Positions 28,325-37,983 are shown, numbered from the stretch's first letter. The stretch is DNA of 64,000 nucleotides from Streptomyces minutiscleroticus (GCF_014650875.1 NZ_BMVU01000035.1:27710-91709); one strand, 5' to 3'. A program made the numbers and translations. The notes: generated by a model from the letters alone, not told the origin.

Positions 28325-29530
28325 CTACCGGCGTTCGAGGACCAGGGCGAGGCCCTGGCCGACGCCGATGCAGAGGGTGGCGACGCCGACGCCGCCGCCC
28401 TTGCGGGCGAGCTGGTGGGCGACGGTGCCGGCGAGGCGGGCGCCGGAGGCGCCGAGGGGGTGGCCGAGGGCGATGGCGCCGCCCTGCGGGTTGAGGATCG
28501 CGGGGTCGAACTCGGGCCACTCGGCCACGCAGCCCAGCACCTGGGCGGCGAAGGCCTCGTTCAGCTCCAGCACGTCCAGGTCCGCGAAGGACCGGCCGGC
28601 CCTGGCCAGCGCCCGCTGCGTCGCCTCCACCGGGGCGAGGCCGAAGTACTGCGGGTCGATGGCGGAGACGCCGGTGGCCGAGACGCGGGCCAGGGGCTCG
28701 CGGCCGGTGGCGTCGAGGCCCTCCTCGTCGGTCAGCAGCAGGGCGGCGGCGCCGTCGTTGAGCGGGGAGGCGTTGCCGGCCGTCACCGTGCCCCCTTCCT
28801 CGCGGAAGGACGGCTTGAGCCCGGCCATCACCTCCAGGGAGGTGTCGGGCCGCACGGACTCGTCGGCGGCGACGAGGACCGGGCCGCCCTTGCGCCGCGG
28901 GATCCCCACCGGCGCGATCTCGGCGTCGAACAGGCCCTCGGCCTGCGCCTTCGCGGCCTTCTGGTGGCTGTGCAGCGCGAACTCGTCCTGCTGCGCGCGG
29001 CTGATCCCGTGCTTGTCGGCGATGAGCTCGGCCGACTCGCCCAGCGGGATCGTCCACTGGGGGTCCATCCTCGGGTTCACCATGCGCCAGCCGAGCGTGG
29101 TGGAGTACAACTCGGCGTGTCCGGCCGGGAATGGACGGTCGTTCTTGGGCAAGACGTAGGGCGCGCGGGTCATCGACTCGACGCCGCCGGCCAGGGCGAT
29201 GGACGCGTCGCCGCAGGCGATGGCCCGCGCCGCCTGGATCACCGCCTCGAGGCCCGAGGCGCACAGCCGGTTGACCGTCACGCCCGGCACGGACGTGGGC
29301 AGGCCGGCCAGCAGGGCGGCCATCCGGCCGACGTTGCGGTTCTCCTCGCCGGCGCCGTTGGCGTTGCCGAAGTACACGTCCTCGATCCGGGACGGGTCCA
29401 GCTCCGGTGTGCGGGCGAGCAGTTCGCGGACGGCGTGCGCGGCCAGGTCGTCCGGGCGCACCGACGCCAGGGCGCCGTTGTAGCGGCCGATCGGGGTGCG
29501 CACGGCGTCGACGATGTAGACGTCCTTCAC
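28325..29530 (-). CDS. pcaF: 3-oxoadipyl-CoA thiolase
   Basis: Cytoplasmic thiolase, 401 residues, splitting 3-oxoadipyl-CoA into succinyl-CoA and acetyl-CoA. Cys90 in NRLCASGLEA is the acyl-carrying cysteine; the catalytic histidine lies in GGAIALGHPLGASG and the second cysteine in ATLCIGVGQG. The GTG start overlaps the pcaJ stop as GTGA. Position between pcaJ and pcaH decides for PcaF over a general acetyl-CoA acetyltransferase. Confidence 0.93.
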   Translation of the reverse strand: MKDVYIVDAVRTPIGRYNGALASVRPDDLAAHAVRELLARTPELDPSRIEDVYFGNANGAGEENRNVGRMAALLAGLPTSVPGVTVNRLCASGLEAVIQAARAIACGDASIALAGGVESMTRAPYVLPKNDRPFPAGHAELYSTTLGWRMVNPRMDPQWTIPLGESAELIADKHGISRAQQDEFALHSHQKAAKAQAEGLFDAEIAPVGIPRRKGGPVLVAADESVRPDTSLEVMAGLKPSFREEGGTVTAGNASPLNDGAAALLLTDEEGLDATGREPLARVSATGVSAIDPQYFGLAPVEATQRALARAGRSFADLDVLELNEAFAAQVLGCVAEWPEFDPAILNPQGGAIALGHPLGASGARLAGTVAHQLARKGGGVGVATLCIGVGQGLALVLERR

Positions 29531-30177
29531 GACCGGACCTCCTCCGGAACGCGGACCGGGGCGGCGGTCCTGGCCACGATCTCCTCGGCGGTGACGCCCG
29601 GCGCGCACTCCACCAGCACCAGGCCGTCGCCGGTGACGTCGAGGACGCCGAGGTCGGTGACGACCCGGTCCACGCAGCCCTTGCCGGTCAGCGGCAGCGA
29701 GCGCTCCTCGACGATCTTCGCCGAGCCGTCCTTGGCGGTGTGCGTCATCACCACGATCACCCGCCGGGCGCCGTGGACGAGGTCCATCGCGCCGCCGATG
29801 CCGGTGACGAGCCTGCCCGGCACCGCCCAGTTCGCCAGGTCGCCCCCGGCGGAGACCTGCATGGCGCCGAGGACGGCGACGTCGATGTGCCCGCCGCGGA
29901 TCATCGCGAAGGACAGCGCGGAGTCGAAGCAGGCCGCGCCCGGCAGGACCGTGACGGTCTCCTTGCCTGCGTTGATCAGGTCCGGGTCGACCTCCTCCTC
30001 GGTCGGGTACGGGCCCGTCCCGAGGATGCCGTTCTCCGACTCCAGCACCACCTCCACGCCCGGCGGGAGGTGGTTCGGGATCAGCGTCGGCAGGCCGATG
30101 CCGAGGTTGACGTACTGGCCGTCCCGAAGCTCCAGGGCCGCCCGCGCGGCCATCTCCTGCCTGCTCCAGCCGCTCAT
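29527..30177 (-). CDS. pcaJ: 3-oxoadipate CoA-transferase beta subunit
   Basis: Catalytic B subunit of 216 residues moving CoA from succinyl-CoA to 3-oxoadipate. The family I CoA-transferase motif ESENG holds the acyl-accepting Glu48. GIGLPTLIPNHLP precedes it and GGAMDLVHGARRVIV follows. Start and stop both overlap neighbours by four bases, so subunit stoichiometry with PcaI is probably set by coupling. Confidence 0.93.
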   Translation of the reverse strand: MSGWSRQEMAARAALELRDGQYVNLGIGLPTLIPNHLPPGVEVVLESENGILGTGPYPTEEEVDPDLINAGKETVTVLPGAACFDSALSFAMIRGGHIDVAVLGAMQVSAGGDLANWAVPGRLVTGIGGAMDLVHGARRVIVVMTHTAKDGSAKIVEERSLPLTGKGCVDRVVTDLGVLDVTGDGLVLVECAPGVTAEEIVARTAAPVRVPEEVRS

Positions 30178-30929
30178 GACCGCACCGTCCGCTGCTCGAT
30201 CCGCTTGTCCGCCGCCTGCTCGGGGGTGAGGGCCACCACCCGCTGCACGAAGATCCCGGGCAGGTGTACCGCGTCCGGGTCCAGCTCGCCGGGCTCCACC
30301 ACCTCCTCCACCTCGGCGACCGTGATCCGCCCGGCCATCGCGGCCAGCGGGTTGAAGTTGCGGGAGGACTTGCGGAACACCAGGTTCCCGTGCCGGTCGC
30401 CGCGGTGGGCGCGCACCAGCGCGAAGTCGGTGCGGATGCCGCGCTCCAGCACGTACTCGGTGCCGTCGAACTCGCGCACCTCCTTGGCCGGCGAGGCCAG
30501 GGCGACGCCGCCGGCGCCGTCGTAGCGCCAGGGCAGCCCGCCCTCGGCGACCTGCGTGCCGACCCCGGCCGGGGTGTAGAAGGCGGGGATGCCCGCGCCG
30601 CCGGCCCGCAGCCGCTCGGCCAGCGTGCCCTGCGGGATCAGCTCCACCTCCAGCTCGCCGGCCAGGTACTGCCGCGCGAACTCCTTGTTCGCCCCGATGT
30701 AGGAGCCGGTCACCCGCGCGATCCGCCCCGCCGCCAGCAGCACCGCCAGGCCGGACTCCATCGCGCCGCAGTTGTTCGAGACCACCGACAAACCGGTCGT
30801 GCCCCGCTCGTACAGCGCCTGGATCAGCACGTTCGGCACACCGCTCAGACCGAACCCGCCGACCGCCAGCGACGCGCCGTCCGCCACGTCGGCCACCGCC
30901 TCCTCGGCGGTGGCCACCACCTTGTCCAT
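30174..30929 (-). CDS. pcaI: 3-oxoadipate CoA-transferase alpha subunit
   Basis: A subunit of 251 residues, with the CoA-binding GGFGLSGVPN (24-33) and SNNCG motifs of family I CoA-transferases. It is the first gene of the seven-gene pca operon. The 274-bp gap upstream faces pcaV and contains an operator candidate centred about 87 bp before the ATG. Ring-cleavage regulation by PcaV, released by protocatechuate, is established for the S. coelicolor system. Confidence 0.93.
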   Translation of the reverse strand: MDKVVATAEEAVADVADGASLAVGGFGLSGVPNVLIQALYERGTTGLSVVSNNCGAMESGLAVLLAAGRIARVTGSYIGANKEFARQYLAGELEVELIPQGTLAERLRAGGAGIPAFYTPAGVGTQVAEGGLPWRYDGAGGVALASPAKEVREFDGTEYVLERGIRTDFALVRAHRGDRHGNLVFRKSSRNFNPLAAMAGRITVAEVEEVVEPGELDPDAVHLPGIFVQRVVALTPEQAADKRIEQRTVRS

Positions 30930-31004
30930 CCGCGAAGCCCCATCTCTCCCGGGTGACCAGCGCCCTGCGTCCCGCGTCCCGTGACCCGAGGGGCCGGGGC
31001 CGGA

Positions 31005-31028
31005 AAATACTCAGCGCACTGATTATTT
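31005..31028. promoter_or_regulatory. probable PcaV operator
   Basis: AAATACTCAG (31005-31014) and CTGATTATTT (31019-31028) form an inverted repeat with one mismatch around CGCA, AT-rich at the edges in an otherwise very GC-rich gap. It lies upstream of pcaI. A related half, TCAGTGCACCTA at 31143-31154 (9 of 12 matches to the reverse complement of the core), lies 50 bp before pcaV and may serve autoregulation. Confidence 0.65.
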
Positions 31029-31203
31029 CTGCGAGGTTCCCCTCACGCTGCCATCAGCCGCCATGACCGTCAAGACCCCAGCTGCAGGCGGTTTCGAAGA
31101 GCGGTGCGGAGGCAGACAGGGCGGTGGTACGGGCGCTATCGTTCAGTGCACCTACGAAATCGACCCGTGGACGTCCCCGCGTCCGCGGGACTGAGGAGCG
31201 CAC

Positions 31204-31668
31204 ATGGCAGCGGTGGACCTCTCCACCCACCCCGGGCACCTGGCCCGGCGGCTGCAGCAGGCGCACTACCTGCTGTGGAACACGATGGTCTCCGAGGAGA
31301 TCACCTCGCCGCAGTTCGCGGTCCTCAACACGCTCGTCGCCGAGCCCGGCCTCGACCAGCGCACCGTGGGCGAGCGGGTGGGCCTGGACCGGTCCACCAT
31401 CGCCGAGGTGATCAGCAGGCTCGACCGCCGCGGACTGCTCGACAAGGTCCGCGACCCGCAGGACGGCCGCCGCTCCCTGCTGCGCCCGACCGAGGAAGGG
31501 GTGCGCACGCACCGCAGGCTGACCGTGCGCACGGCCCGGATGAACCAGGTCTTCCTGGCCCCGCTGTCGGCCGACGAGCGGACCGTCTTCTTCGACCTGA
31601 TCCAGCGCGTCGCCGACGCCGCCGAGGGCCTGCGCCACCCGGCGGAGCCGGTCGCGGGCCGGCGCTGA
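31204..31668 (+). CDS. pcaV: MarR-family repressor of the pca operon
   Basis: Regulator of 154 residues, winged helix type. The recognition region is QRTVGERVGLDRSTIAEVISRLDRRGLL (about 59-86) and the wing RDPQDGRRSLLRPTEEG. Arg15 is present in the N-terminal helix (HLARRLQQAH); Arg15 of S. coelicolor PcaV (SCO6704) is reported as key for binding protocatechuate and for DNA release. GAGGAG lies seven bases before the ATG. Divergence from pcaI fits the known arrangement. Confidence 0.92.
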   Translation: MAAVDLSTHPGHLARRLQQAHYLLWNTMVSEEITSPQFAVLNTLVAEPGLDQRTVGERVGLDRSTIAEVISRLDRRGLLDKVRDPQDGRRSLLRPTEEGVRTHRRLTVRTARMNQVFLAPLSADERTVFFDLIQRVADAAEGLRHPAEPVAGRR

Positions 31669-31733
31669 CACCGTCCCGCGCGGACGGGGAGCAGCCGGCC
31701 GCGCGGACGCCGGCCGCCACCCGGGCGGACGGC

Positions 31734-32810
31734 TCACCCCTGGGCGAGCACCACCCACACCGGCCCCTCGGCGAAGTTCACCGGCCGCCCGTCCGCCGTC
31801 GTGAACCGCGTGCCCTCCGCGGCGCCGGGGCGCCGCCAGCCGACGTCGTAGACGCGCCCGTCGCGCAGCACCTTCGCCGCCCCCGACCCCACGGTCTCCG
31901 TGTACGGGGTGAAGCTCCCGCGCGAGTCCTGCAGCTGTGACCTGCGCACCTTCACGTACTGCAGCACGACCGTCGACGCGCCCACGCGCGCGCCGTCCGT
32001 CGTCACCGTCGGCGTGCCGTCCATCGACACCAGCCACCGTCGCTTGGCCGCCGACCAGGCGAACGTGAAGCGGGCGGCGGGGAAGCGCACCGTCCGCGTG
32101 GCCGCCGGCGTGCCGCCCGCCGGCGCCTTCCCGTACCGGAACCCGGTCGTCAGCGCGTGCGCGCCCGGCGCGGTGCCCATCAGCCGCTGCGGCCGCAGGT
32201 AGAGGTTGTGCGGCGACGGCCGGTCCGCGCTGCGGTAGTAGGAGCCGGGAGCGCTCTCGGGCGTCCGTGCCGCGAGCGGCGCCTGCTCGATCAGCCGCGT
32301 CACCGCCCGCTGCGCACCCGAGTAGGCGAGCCTCGGCCCGTCGAACTGGCGCAGCAGCTCCAGGTCGGACTCGCGGGCGCTGCGCACCGGGCCGACCGCC
32401 TCCGGCAGCATGGTCGCGTACACCGCAAGCAGCCTGCTCAGGCCGCCCTCCACCTGCTCGACGTAGACGACGTCCGCCTTGTCCAGGCCGGTCTGCGGCC
32501 TGGCCCCGGCCACGTTGTCGATCTTCACCGCGAGGACCGGCCCCGCGGCGCCCCGCGCCGGTCCGCCGGCGCCCTGCGGGTCCTGCGGGGGGTGCCCGCC
32601 GGGCGGCGCGTTCCGCGGGGCGCCCCCGCCGCCGTGCGAGGCCCCCGCGCGGCCGTCGTCCGCCGGGCCCTTCGCCGCGCAGCCCGCCGCGAGGCAGCCC
32701 GCCAGCAGGAGGGACAGCACGGCCACCACCGGGGCGCGGCGCCCGCCGCGCCCCGCCCGGTCCGCCGCCCGGACCGTTTCGCTCGTCATGTCGACCATCG
32801 CCCACCGCAC
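31734..32810 (-). CDS. DUF3048-domain lipoprotein (YerB-like)
   Basis: Predicted surface lipoprotein of 358 residues. After a basic start and hydrophobic stretch the lipobox reads LLAGC or LAAGC (second more likely, followed by AAKGPADDG). A Pro/Gly-rich tether leads to a DUF3048 domain (about 95-235, starting VLAVKIDNVAGARPQTGLDKADVVY) and its C-terminal partner domain ending VNFAEGPVWVVLAQG. GTG 32810 has AGGGAG 6-7 bases upstream; ATGs at 32798 and 32789 are alternatives. Function is unknown in any organism to my knowledge. Confidence 0.85.
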   Translation of the reverse strand: MRWAMVDMTSETVRAADRAGRGGRRAPVVAVLSLLLAGCLAAGCAAKGPADDGRAGASHGGGGAPRNAPPGGHPPQDPQGAGGPARGAAGPVLAVKIDNVAGARPQTGLDKADVVYVEQVEGGLSRLLAVYATMLPEAVGPVRSARESDLELLRQFDGPRLAYSGAQRAVTRLIEQAPLAARTPESAPGSYYRSADRPSPHNLYLRPQRLMGTAPGAHALTTGFRYGKAPAGGTPAATRTVRFPAARFTFAWSAAKRRWLVSMDGTPTVTTDGARVGASTVVLQYVKVRRSQLQDSRGSFTPYTETVGSGAAKVLRDGRVYDVGWRRPGAAEGTRFTTADGRPVNFAEGPVWVVLAQG

Positions 32811-33012
32811 CCCGTGCTCCCTGAGTGTCCGTTCACCGCGTCGACGGGCGGCATACCCGATCCGGCCAGTGCCGTCCGGTTTCCGTGGGCCGAACGGGGT
32901 GCGGACGCGGGCGGACGGGTGAACGGGGCGCCGCGGACGGGGCCGGACGGCGCAGCGGCCGACCCCGGTCCCCCGGGGCCGGCCGCTCGTGGCCGGAGTC
33001 GGCCGGAGCCCG

Positions 33013-35262
33013 TCAAAGCTCCTTGACCCGGACGTCCCGGTACGAGATCACGTCCGAGACGCCGTGCACCTGCAGCCCGATGTAGCCGGAGGCGAAGCGC
33101 CGCCCGTCCGTGCCCGGGTCGTCCGCGCGCGGCGGCTCGAAGACCTGGCCGCCGGTGTTGTCGAACTCGTTGATCAGCACGCCGTTGCGGTACACCGAGT
33201 AGTGCTGGTCGACCACGCGGATCTCGTAGTCGTTCCAGGTGCCCTTCTGGGTGACGCCCGCACCGGCCAGGCCCACGCGGTCGAAGCCGTAGACCGAGCC
33301 GGTCTTGTACATGTCGCCGTCGGGCCGGTCGAACGCCTGGATCTCGTGCCCGTACTTGATGGCGGCCCACTCCGGGCGCGGCTCCTCCGGGTGGTCGTGG
33401 ACCCACGGGAAGCGGACGAACACGCCGCCGTTGGCGTTCCCGGTGCCCGGCGCGTCGTCCCGCCACTGCAGCTTCAGCGAGAAGTCGCCGAACTTGCGCT
33501 CGGGGAACCACAGCATGCCGAGCCCGTCCTTCGACGTGCCGGACGTGATCGAGCCGTCGTCGTTGAGGCGGAAGGAACCGCCGCCCACCTGCTGCCACTT
33601 GGCGAACGACTCCTGCGTGCCGTCGAGGATCGGGCGGTAGCCCTCCGTCTGGCCCGGCTTGCCGATGCCCGACTGCTTGGCCGCCTTGGTGACCTGCCGG
33701 TGCTCGCGCTTGTCGACCACCCCGTCCTTCTCCAGCCGGTCCAGGACGGTCTCGACGTGCTTGAGGAAGAGCGCGTGGGAGGTCCACTCCCGCTCGTCCT
33801 CGATCAGCTCGTTGATCCGGCAGCGGCTGTTCGTCAGCCGGTTGGGCACGCCCGAGTCGACCGTGCCGACGATCACCGTCAGGCGCTCGTCGTACTCCGG
33901 GCACGGGGGCGCCGGGACCCCGCCCGCCGCGACCGTGAAGCTCACGGTCCGCGCGGCCGCGGTGTTGCCCGCCTTGTCGACGGCCCGGTACGCCAGCGTG
34001 TGCGCGCCCGCGCGGTCCACCACGACGGGCGCGGTGTAGGCGAGGTACGGTCCGCCGTCCAGCGCGTACTCGATGCGGTCCACGCCCGAGCCGCCCTCGT
34101 CGGCGGCGGTCACGGTGACCTTGGCGCTGCCGACGTAGGCGCCCGCCGCGTTCCTCGTGCCCTCGACGCTCACGCCGGTCACCGGGGGCGTGGTGTCCTG
34201 CGCGGGCGGGGCGACGACGGTGAAGGACACCGACTTCTCGGCGGCCGCGTTGCCGGCCTTGTCGGTGGCCCGGTAGCGCACCGTGTGGTCGCCGGCCGCG
34301 TGCACCATCACCGGCACGGTGTACGGCTGCCACGCCCCGGAGGCGCCGAGCGCGTACTCGATCGTGTTGACGCCGGACCCGGTGTCGGAGGCGGAGACGG
34401 TGACGGTCGCCATGGAGACGTAGTCGCCGTCGGCGTTCTTCTCACCGGTGACGGTGGCCGAGGTCTCCGGCGGCGTCGTGTCGTCGCTCGACGGGGCCGC
34501 CACGGTGAACTCCACCGTCTTCTCGGCGGAGGTGTTGCCCGCCTTGTCCACGGCCCGGTAGCGGATGCTGTGCGCGCCCACCTGGTCGACCACGACCGGC
34601 GCGGTGTACGGCTGCCAGGCGCCGTCCGCGCCGACGGCGTACTCGATGCGGTCCACGCCCGAGCCCTCGTCGGTGGCCGCGAGGGTCACCGACGCGGAGC
34701 CGACGTACGCGCCGTCCGCGTTCTTCTGCCCCTCCACGGTGGCCGAGGTCCCGGGCGCCTCCGTGTCCTCGCCGCCGGCCTCGGTGACCACCAGGACGCC
34801 CTGCATGGACCCGTGGCCCGGGATCGTGCAGTGGTAGCGGTAGCGGCCGGGGGTGAGCGTGACCTCGGCCGTGTGCCGTCCGCCCTGGGCGTCGAAGGGG
34901 TTGGCCAGGATGTTCAGCTGGACGTCGTCGTTGTACTCCGGGTCGGAGACGTCGAACGTCAGCGTGTGCGGCATGCCGGTGGTGTTGCCGGTCGCCTCGC
35001 TGTTCTCGAAGACGATCGTGGCCGGCCCGGCGACCGCCGTCGCGGGCGCCGAGGTGTACTCGGTGATGTCGTCGCCGGCCGTCCAGGTCAGCGTCTGCGC
35101 GGCCGCCCGCTCGGCGCCGGCGCCGCCCGCCGCGTCGTCGGACCGCCCGAAGGCCGCCGTCGACGTCAGGCCGAGCACCATCAGGACGGACGCCAGCAGC
35201 GCCGTCCACACCCGTGCGGCTCTTCGCCGCCGGTTCCGTACGCGTGTCCGTGCCACGCCCAT
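33013..35262 (-). CDS. secreted cupredoxin / OmpL47 repeat / DUF1080 fusion protein
   Basis: Extracellular protein of 749 residues. An Arg-rich start and hydrophobic helix (about 18-38) form a signal. A cupredoxin domain (about 55-162) has a complete type-1 copper set: His99, Cys145, His150 and Met153 (CTIPGHGSM). Three OmpL47-type beta domains follow (about 170-255, 262-350, 357-445), each with DxGSGVDxIEYA and YRAVDKAGN. A linker with cysteines precedes a C-terminal DUF1080 (3-keto-disaccharide hydrolase/concanavalin-like) domain, about 541-749. The start ATG overlaps the upstream stop by one base (TGATG). It may link electron transfer with sugar binding. Confidence 0.85.
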   Translation of the reverse strand: MGVARTRVRNRRRRAARVWTALLASVLMVLGLTSTAAFGRSDDAAGGAGAERAAAQTLTWTAGDDITEYTSAPATAVAGPATIVFENSEATGNTTGMPHTLTFDVSDPEYNDDVQLNILANPFDAQGGRHTAEVTLTPGRYRYHCTIPGHGSMQGVLVVTEAGGEDTEAPGTSATVEGQKNADGAYVGSASVTLAATDEGSGVDRIEYAVGADGAWQPYTAPVVVDQVGAHSIRYRAVDKAGNTSAEKTVEFTVAAPSSDDTTPPETSATVTGEKNADGDYVSMATVTVSASDTGSGVNTIEYALGASGAWQPYTVPVMVHAAGDHTVRYRATDKAGNAAAEKSVSFTVVAPPAQDTTPPVTGVSVEGTRNAAGAYVGSAKVTVTAADEGGSGVDRIEYALDGGPYLAYTAPVVVDRAGAHTLAYRAVDKAGNTAAARTVSFTVAAGGVPAPPCPEYDERLTVIVGTVDSGVPNRLTNSRCRINELIEDEREWTSHALFLKHVETVLDRLEKDGVVDKREHRQVTKAAKQSGIGKPGQTEGYRPILDGTQESFAKWQQVGGGSFRLNDDGSITSGTSKDGLGMLWFPERKFGDFSLKLQWRDDAPGTGNANGGVFVRFPWVHDHPEEPRPEWAAIKYGHEIQAFDRPDGDMYKTGSVYGFDRVGLAGAGVTQKGTWNDYEIRVVDQHYSVYRNGVLINEFDNTGGQVFEPPRADDPGTDGRRFASGYIGLQVHGVSDVISYRDVRVKEL

Positions 35263-37799
35263 CACTCCGCCTTCCTGGCCAGTTGGTCCGCGGCCGGGGT
35301 GGGGCCGCCGCCGGTGTAGGTCACGCGCCACAGCGCCGACTTGGCGTCCGAGGTGAAGAAGCCGCGGCCGTAGTCGAGGACGTACAGCGCGCCGTCGGGG
35401 CCGAACTTCCAGTCCATGAGGTTCTTGATGCCGTCGTTGCCGATCGGCACGATCCTCTTCAGCGACTCCGAGTGCACCGGGAGGCCGCCGTCCCCGTGCG
35501 TCCTCGGGTCGGTGATGACGGCGTTGCGCGGCTGGTCGGCGTCGTAGAGGTCGCCGACGAACCACTTGCCGTCCCAGTACGAGGGCCACTTGACGTCGCT
35601 CGCGGCCGCCGCGTCGTAGCGGTAGACGGGGCCGTTCATCGCCGCCTGGCCGCCGCCCTTGAGCCACGGCAGCCGGTACGTCGACTCCTCCTGCTTGTAG
35701 GAGGGGACGCCGTTGGCGTCGCGCGGGAAGTCGGGGCCGCCGCCCTGGGGCGAGTACCAGATGTTGTTGCCGGTCACCGGCGGCAGGTTGACCAGGCCGT
35801 CGTTGTTCGGCGACTCGTTCTTCGGGTGGTCGCAGTCGTACCAGCCCAGCGGCTTGGTCGGGTCGGGCAGGTTGCGGTCGCGGTAGGGCTGCTTGTTGCC
35901 CATGCAGTACGGCCAGCCCCGGTTGCTCGCCTTGGTGATCACCGCGAAGGTGTCGTACTTCGCCGGGCCCCAGGTCGTGGAGGGCGCGGAGGCGTCAGGG
36001 CCGACCCAGCCCGCGTACAGGGTGTCGGTCTTCTTGTCGACGGAGATGCGGGCGGGGTTGCGCACGCCCATCACGTAGATCTCGCCGCGCGTCTTGCCGC
36101 CGCCCTCGGCGGTCTCCTCGCCGGTGAAGAGGTTCCCCTCGGGCAGCGTGTACGTGCCGTCCGGCTCGGGGTGGATGCGCAGGATCTTGCCGTTGAGGTT
36201 GTTGGTGTTGCCGGCCGTGCGGCGCGCGTCCGCGAACGAGACGCCCTTGTAGTTCGGCTGCGGGTTGTTGCCCGAGTACCCGTCGCTGAACTGGCTGGAG
36301 TTGTTGTCGCCCGTCGCGATGTACAGGTTGTCCTTCGAGTCCCAGGCCATGCCGCCGCCCGCGTGGCAGCAGCTGTGGATCTGCACCGGCCAGGACAGCA
36401 GCACCTTCTCGCTGCCGAGGTCCAGCCTGCCGGTGGCCTCGTCGAAGGTGAAGCGGGAGACGCGGCGCTCGGCCGTGCGCTTGTCCCGGTCGATCTCCGA
36501 GTGCGGCGTGTAGTGCAGGTACACCCAGCCGTTGTCCTCGAAGCGCGGGTCGAGCTCGATGCCGAGCAGGCCCTCCTCGACCTTGACCAGCTCGTCGCCG
36601 CCGCCCTTGTTGCCGAACACGGTCAGCGATCCGGCGAGCGTGACCTTCTTGGTCCTCGGGTCGTAGACGTGGATCTCGCCCTCGCCCTTGCCGATGTCCG
36701 GGTCGTTCCAGTCGGTGACCACGGGCTGGGAGGAGTCCTTGCCGCCCCGCCCGATGTAGAACACGCGGCCGTCGGGTGCGGTGACCAGGCCGTGCGGCTC
36801 GCCGATCTGGTCGTTCCTCCCCGCCTGGTTGGGCTGGGTCAGCCGCTCGGCCTTGTAGTTGCCGTAGATGGTGGCCTTGCAGTCGGCCTGCACGAGGCGG
36901 GTCGTCCACAGCAGGGCGCCGCGCAGGTGCGTACGGAAGTCCGTCTCGTCGTAGGAGGAGGCGGTGCCGCCCATGCCGGTGTAGAAGGACCGGCCGCCGT
37001 CGTAGTCGCGGCACCAGGACACCGGGTGGTCCCAGCCGTTCGCGCCGGTGCCGGGCCTGTACGTCGACTCGCGCACCCGGGCCACGGTGTGCACGTCGCC
37101 CGAGGGGTTCGCGGCCCAGTTCAGCCAGCGGTCGGGACGCTTCCACTCGACGGGGAGGTCCTTGGTCGCCGGGTGCTGCCGGTCGCCCACCTCGACGGTC
37201 GCGCGCTGCGCCGTCGCGGGGGCGGGGGCGGCGGGCCGGGCGCCGATCAGCCCGGTGAACCAGTCCGAGTAGGGCTCGGCGCGGGCCGCGTCGTGGATGC
37301 CGAGGAAGCCGCCGCCGGCCTCCATGTACGCCTCCAGGCCCGCCTCCTGGTCGGGGTCGAGGACGTCCCCGCCGCCGGTCAGGAAGACGACGGAGTTGAA
37401 GCGGCCCAGCCTCTTGTCGTCGGTGAAGACCGAGGCGTCGTCCGTGGCCACGACCTCGAAGCGCTGTGCCGCCGGCCCCGACAGGCCGATCCTCTCGATG
37501 GCCTCGATGCCGGCGTCGACGACCGGCGACTCCTCGCCGTTCGCCGCGGAGCCGTGGTAGATCAGCACCCGTACGTTCGCGCCGCCGGGGGGCGACTTGA
37601 TGGACATCGTTGTCAGGGCCGGATCGGACGCCGGGCGCGCGCTCGCGGCGGGGCCCGAGAGGACTCCGCCGGCGACGGCGCCCGCGGCCAGCACGGTGGC
37701 CCAGGCTCTGCGCCGTCTCCGGCTCGCTCGCTTCGCTCTGCTCAACCCTCGGACGTACAAGGGCTCTTGATGCGGTGTGGGCCGCATGTGGTCACCCAT
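35262..37799 (-). CDS. secreted ThuA-domain / PQQ-type sugar dehydrogenase
   Basis: Exported protein of 845 residues. After a long basic signal (about 1-55) comes a ThuA-like domain (about 75-290; VRVLIYHGSAANGEESPVVDAG, GGGFLGIHDAA), then a GSDH glucose/sorbosone dehydrogenase beta-propeller (about 320-835) with GEPHGLVTAPDGRVFYIGRGG, IHSCCHAGGGMAWDSKDNLYIATGDN and GWPYCMGN. The adjacent CysCys is typical of this branch. It likely oxidises a sugar outside the cell, passing electrons on; the downstream cupredoxin and nearby laccase are plausible partners. Start choice between 37799 and 37787 is uncertain. Confidence 0.85.
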   Translation of the reverse strand: MGDHMRPTPHQEPLYVRGLSRAKRASRRRRRAWATVLAAGAVAGGVLSGPAASARPASDPALTTMSIKSPPGGANVRVLIYHGSAANGEESPVVDAGIEAIERIGLSGPAAQRFEVVATDDASVFTDDKRLGRFNSVVFLTGGGDVLDPDQEAGLEAYMEAGGGFLGIHDAARAEPYSDWFTGLIGARPAAPAPATAQRATVEVGDRQHPATKDLPVEWKRPDRWLNWAANPSGDVHTVARVRESTYRPGTGANGWDHPVSWCRDYDGGRSFYTGMGGTASSYDETDFRTHLRGALLWTTRLVQADCKATIYGNYKAERLTQPNQAGRNDQIGEPHGLVTAPDGRVFYIGRGGKDSSQPVVTDWNDPDIGKGEGEIHVYDPRTKKVTLAGSLTVFGNKGGGDELVKVEEGLLGIELDPRFEDNGWVYLHYTPHSEIDRDKRTAERRVSRFTFDEATGRLDLGSEKVLLSWPVQIHSCCHAGGGMAWDSKDNLYIATGDNNSSQFSDGYSGNNPQPNYKGVSFADARRTAGNTNNLNGKILRIHPEPDGTYTLPEGNLFTGEETAEGGGKTRGEIYVMGVRNPARISVDKKTDTLYAGWVGPDASAPSTTWGPAKYDTFAVITKASNRGWPYCMGNKQPYRDRNLPDPTKPLGWYDCDHPKNESPNNDGLVNLPPVTGNNIWYSPQGGGPDFPRDANGVPSYKQEESTYRLPWLKGGGQAAMNGPVYRYDAAAASDVKWPSYWDGKWFVGDLYDADQPRNAVITDPRTHGDGGLPVHSESLKRIVPIGNDGIKNLMDWKFGPDGALYVLDYGRGFFTSDAKSALWRVTYTGGGPTPAADQLARKAE

Positions 37800-37983
37800 C
37801 CCTCGTCGGTCACAGCAACGGCGCCAAGGAAGCTAGACCTCTTTTCCCGGCTCGCCAATAGCTATGACCGAGGTGGCACCAACTTTGTCCTGACTGTGGA
37901 TAAACGGTCGCGGTGCCGCTACCGTCGCGGTGGTCCCAGTAGTGCGCTTCCGTGAATTCCATTGCGAAGGTGGGGAGTCCGGC

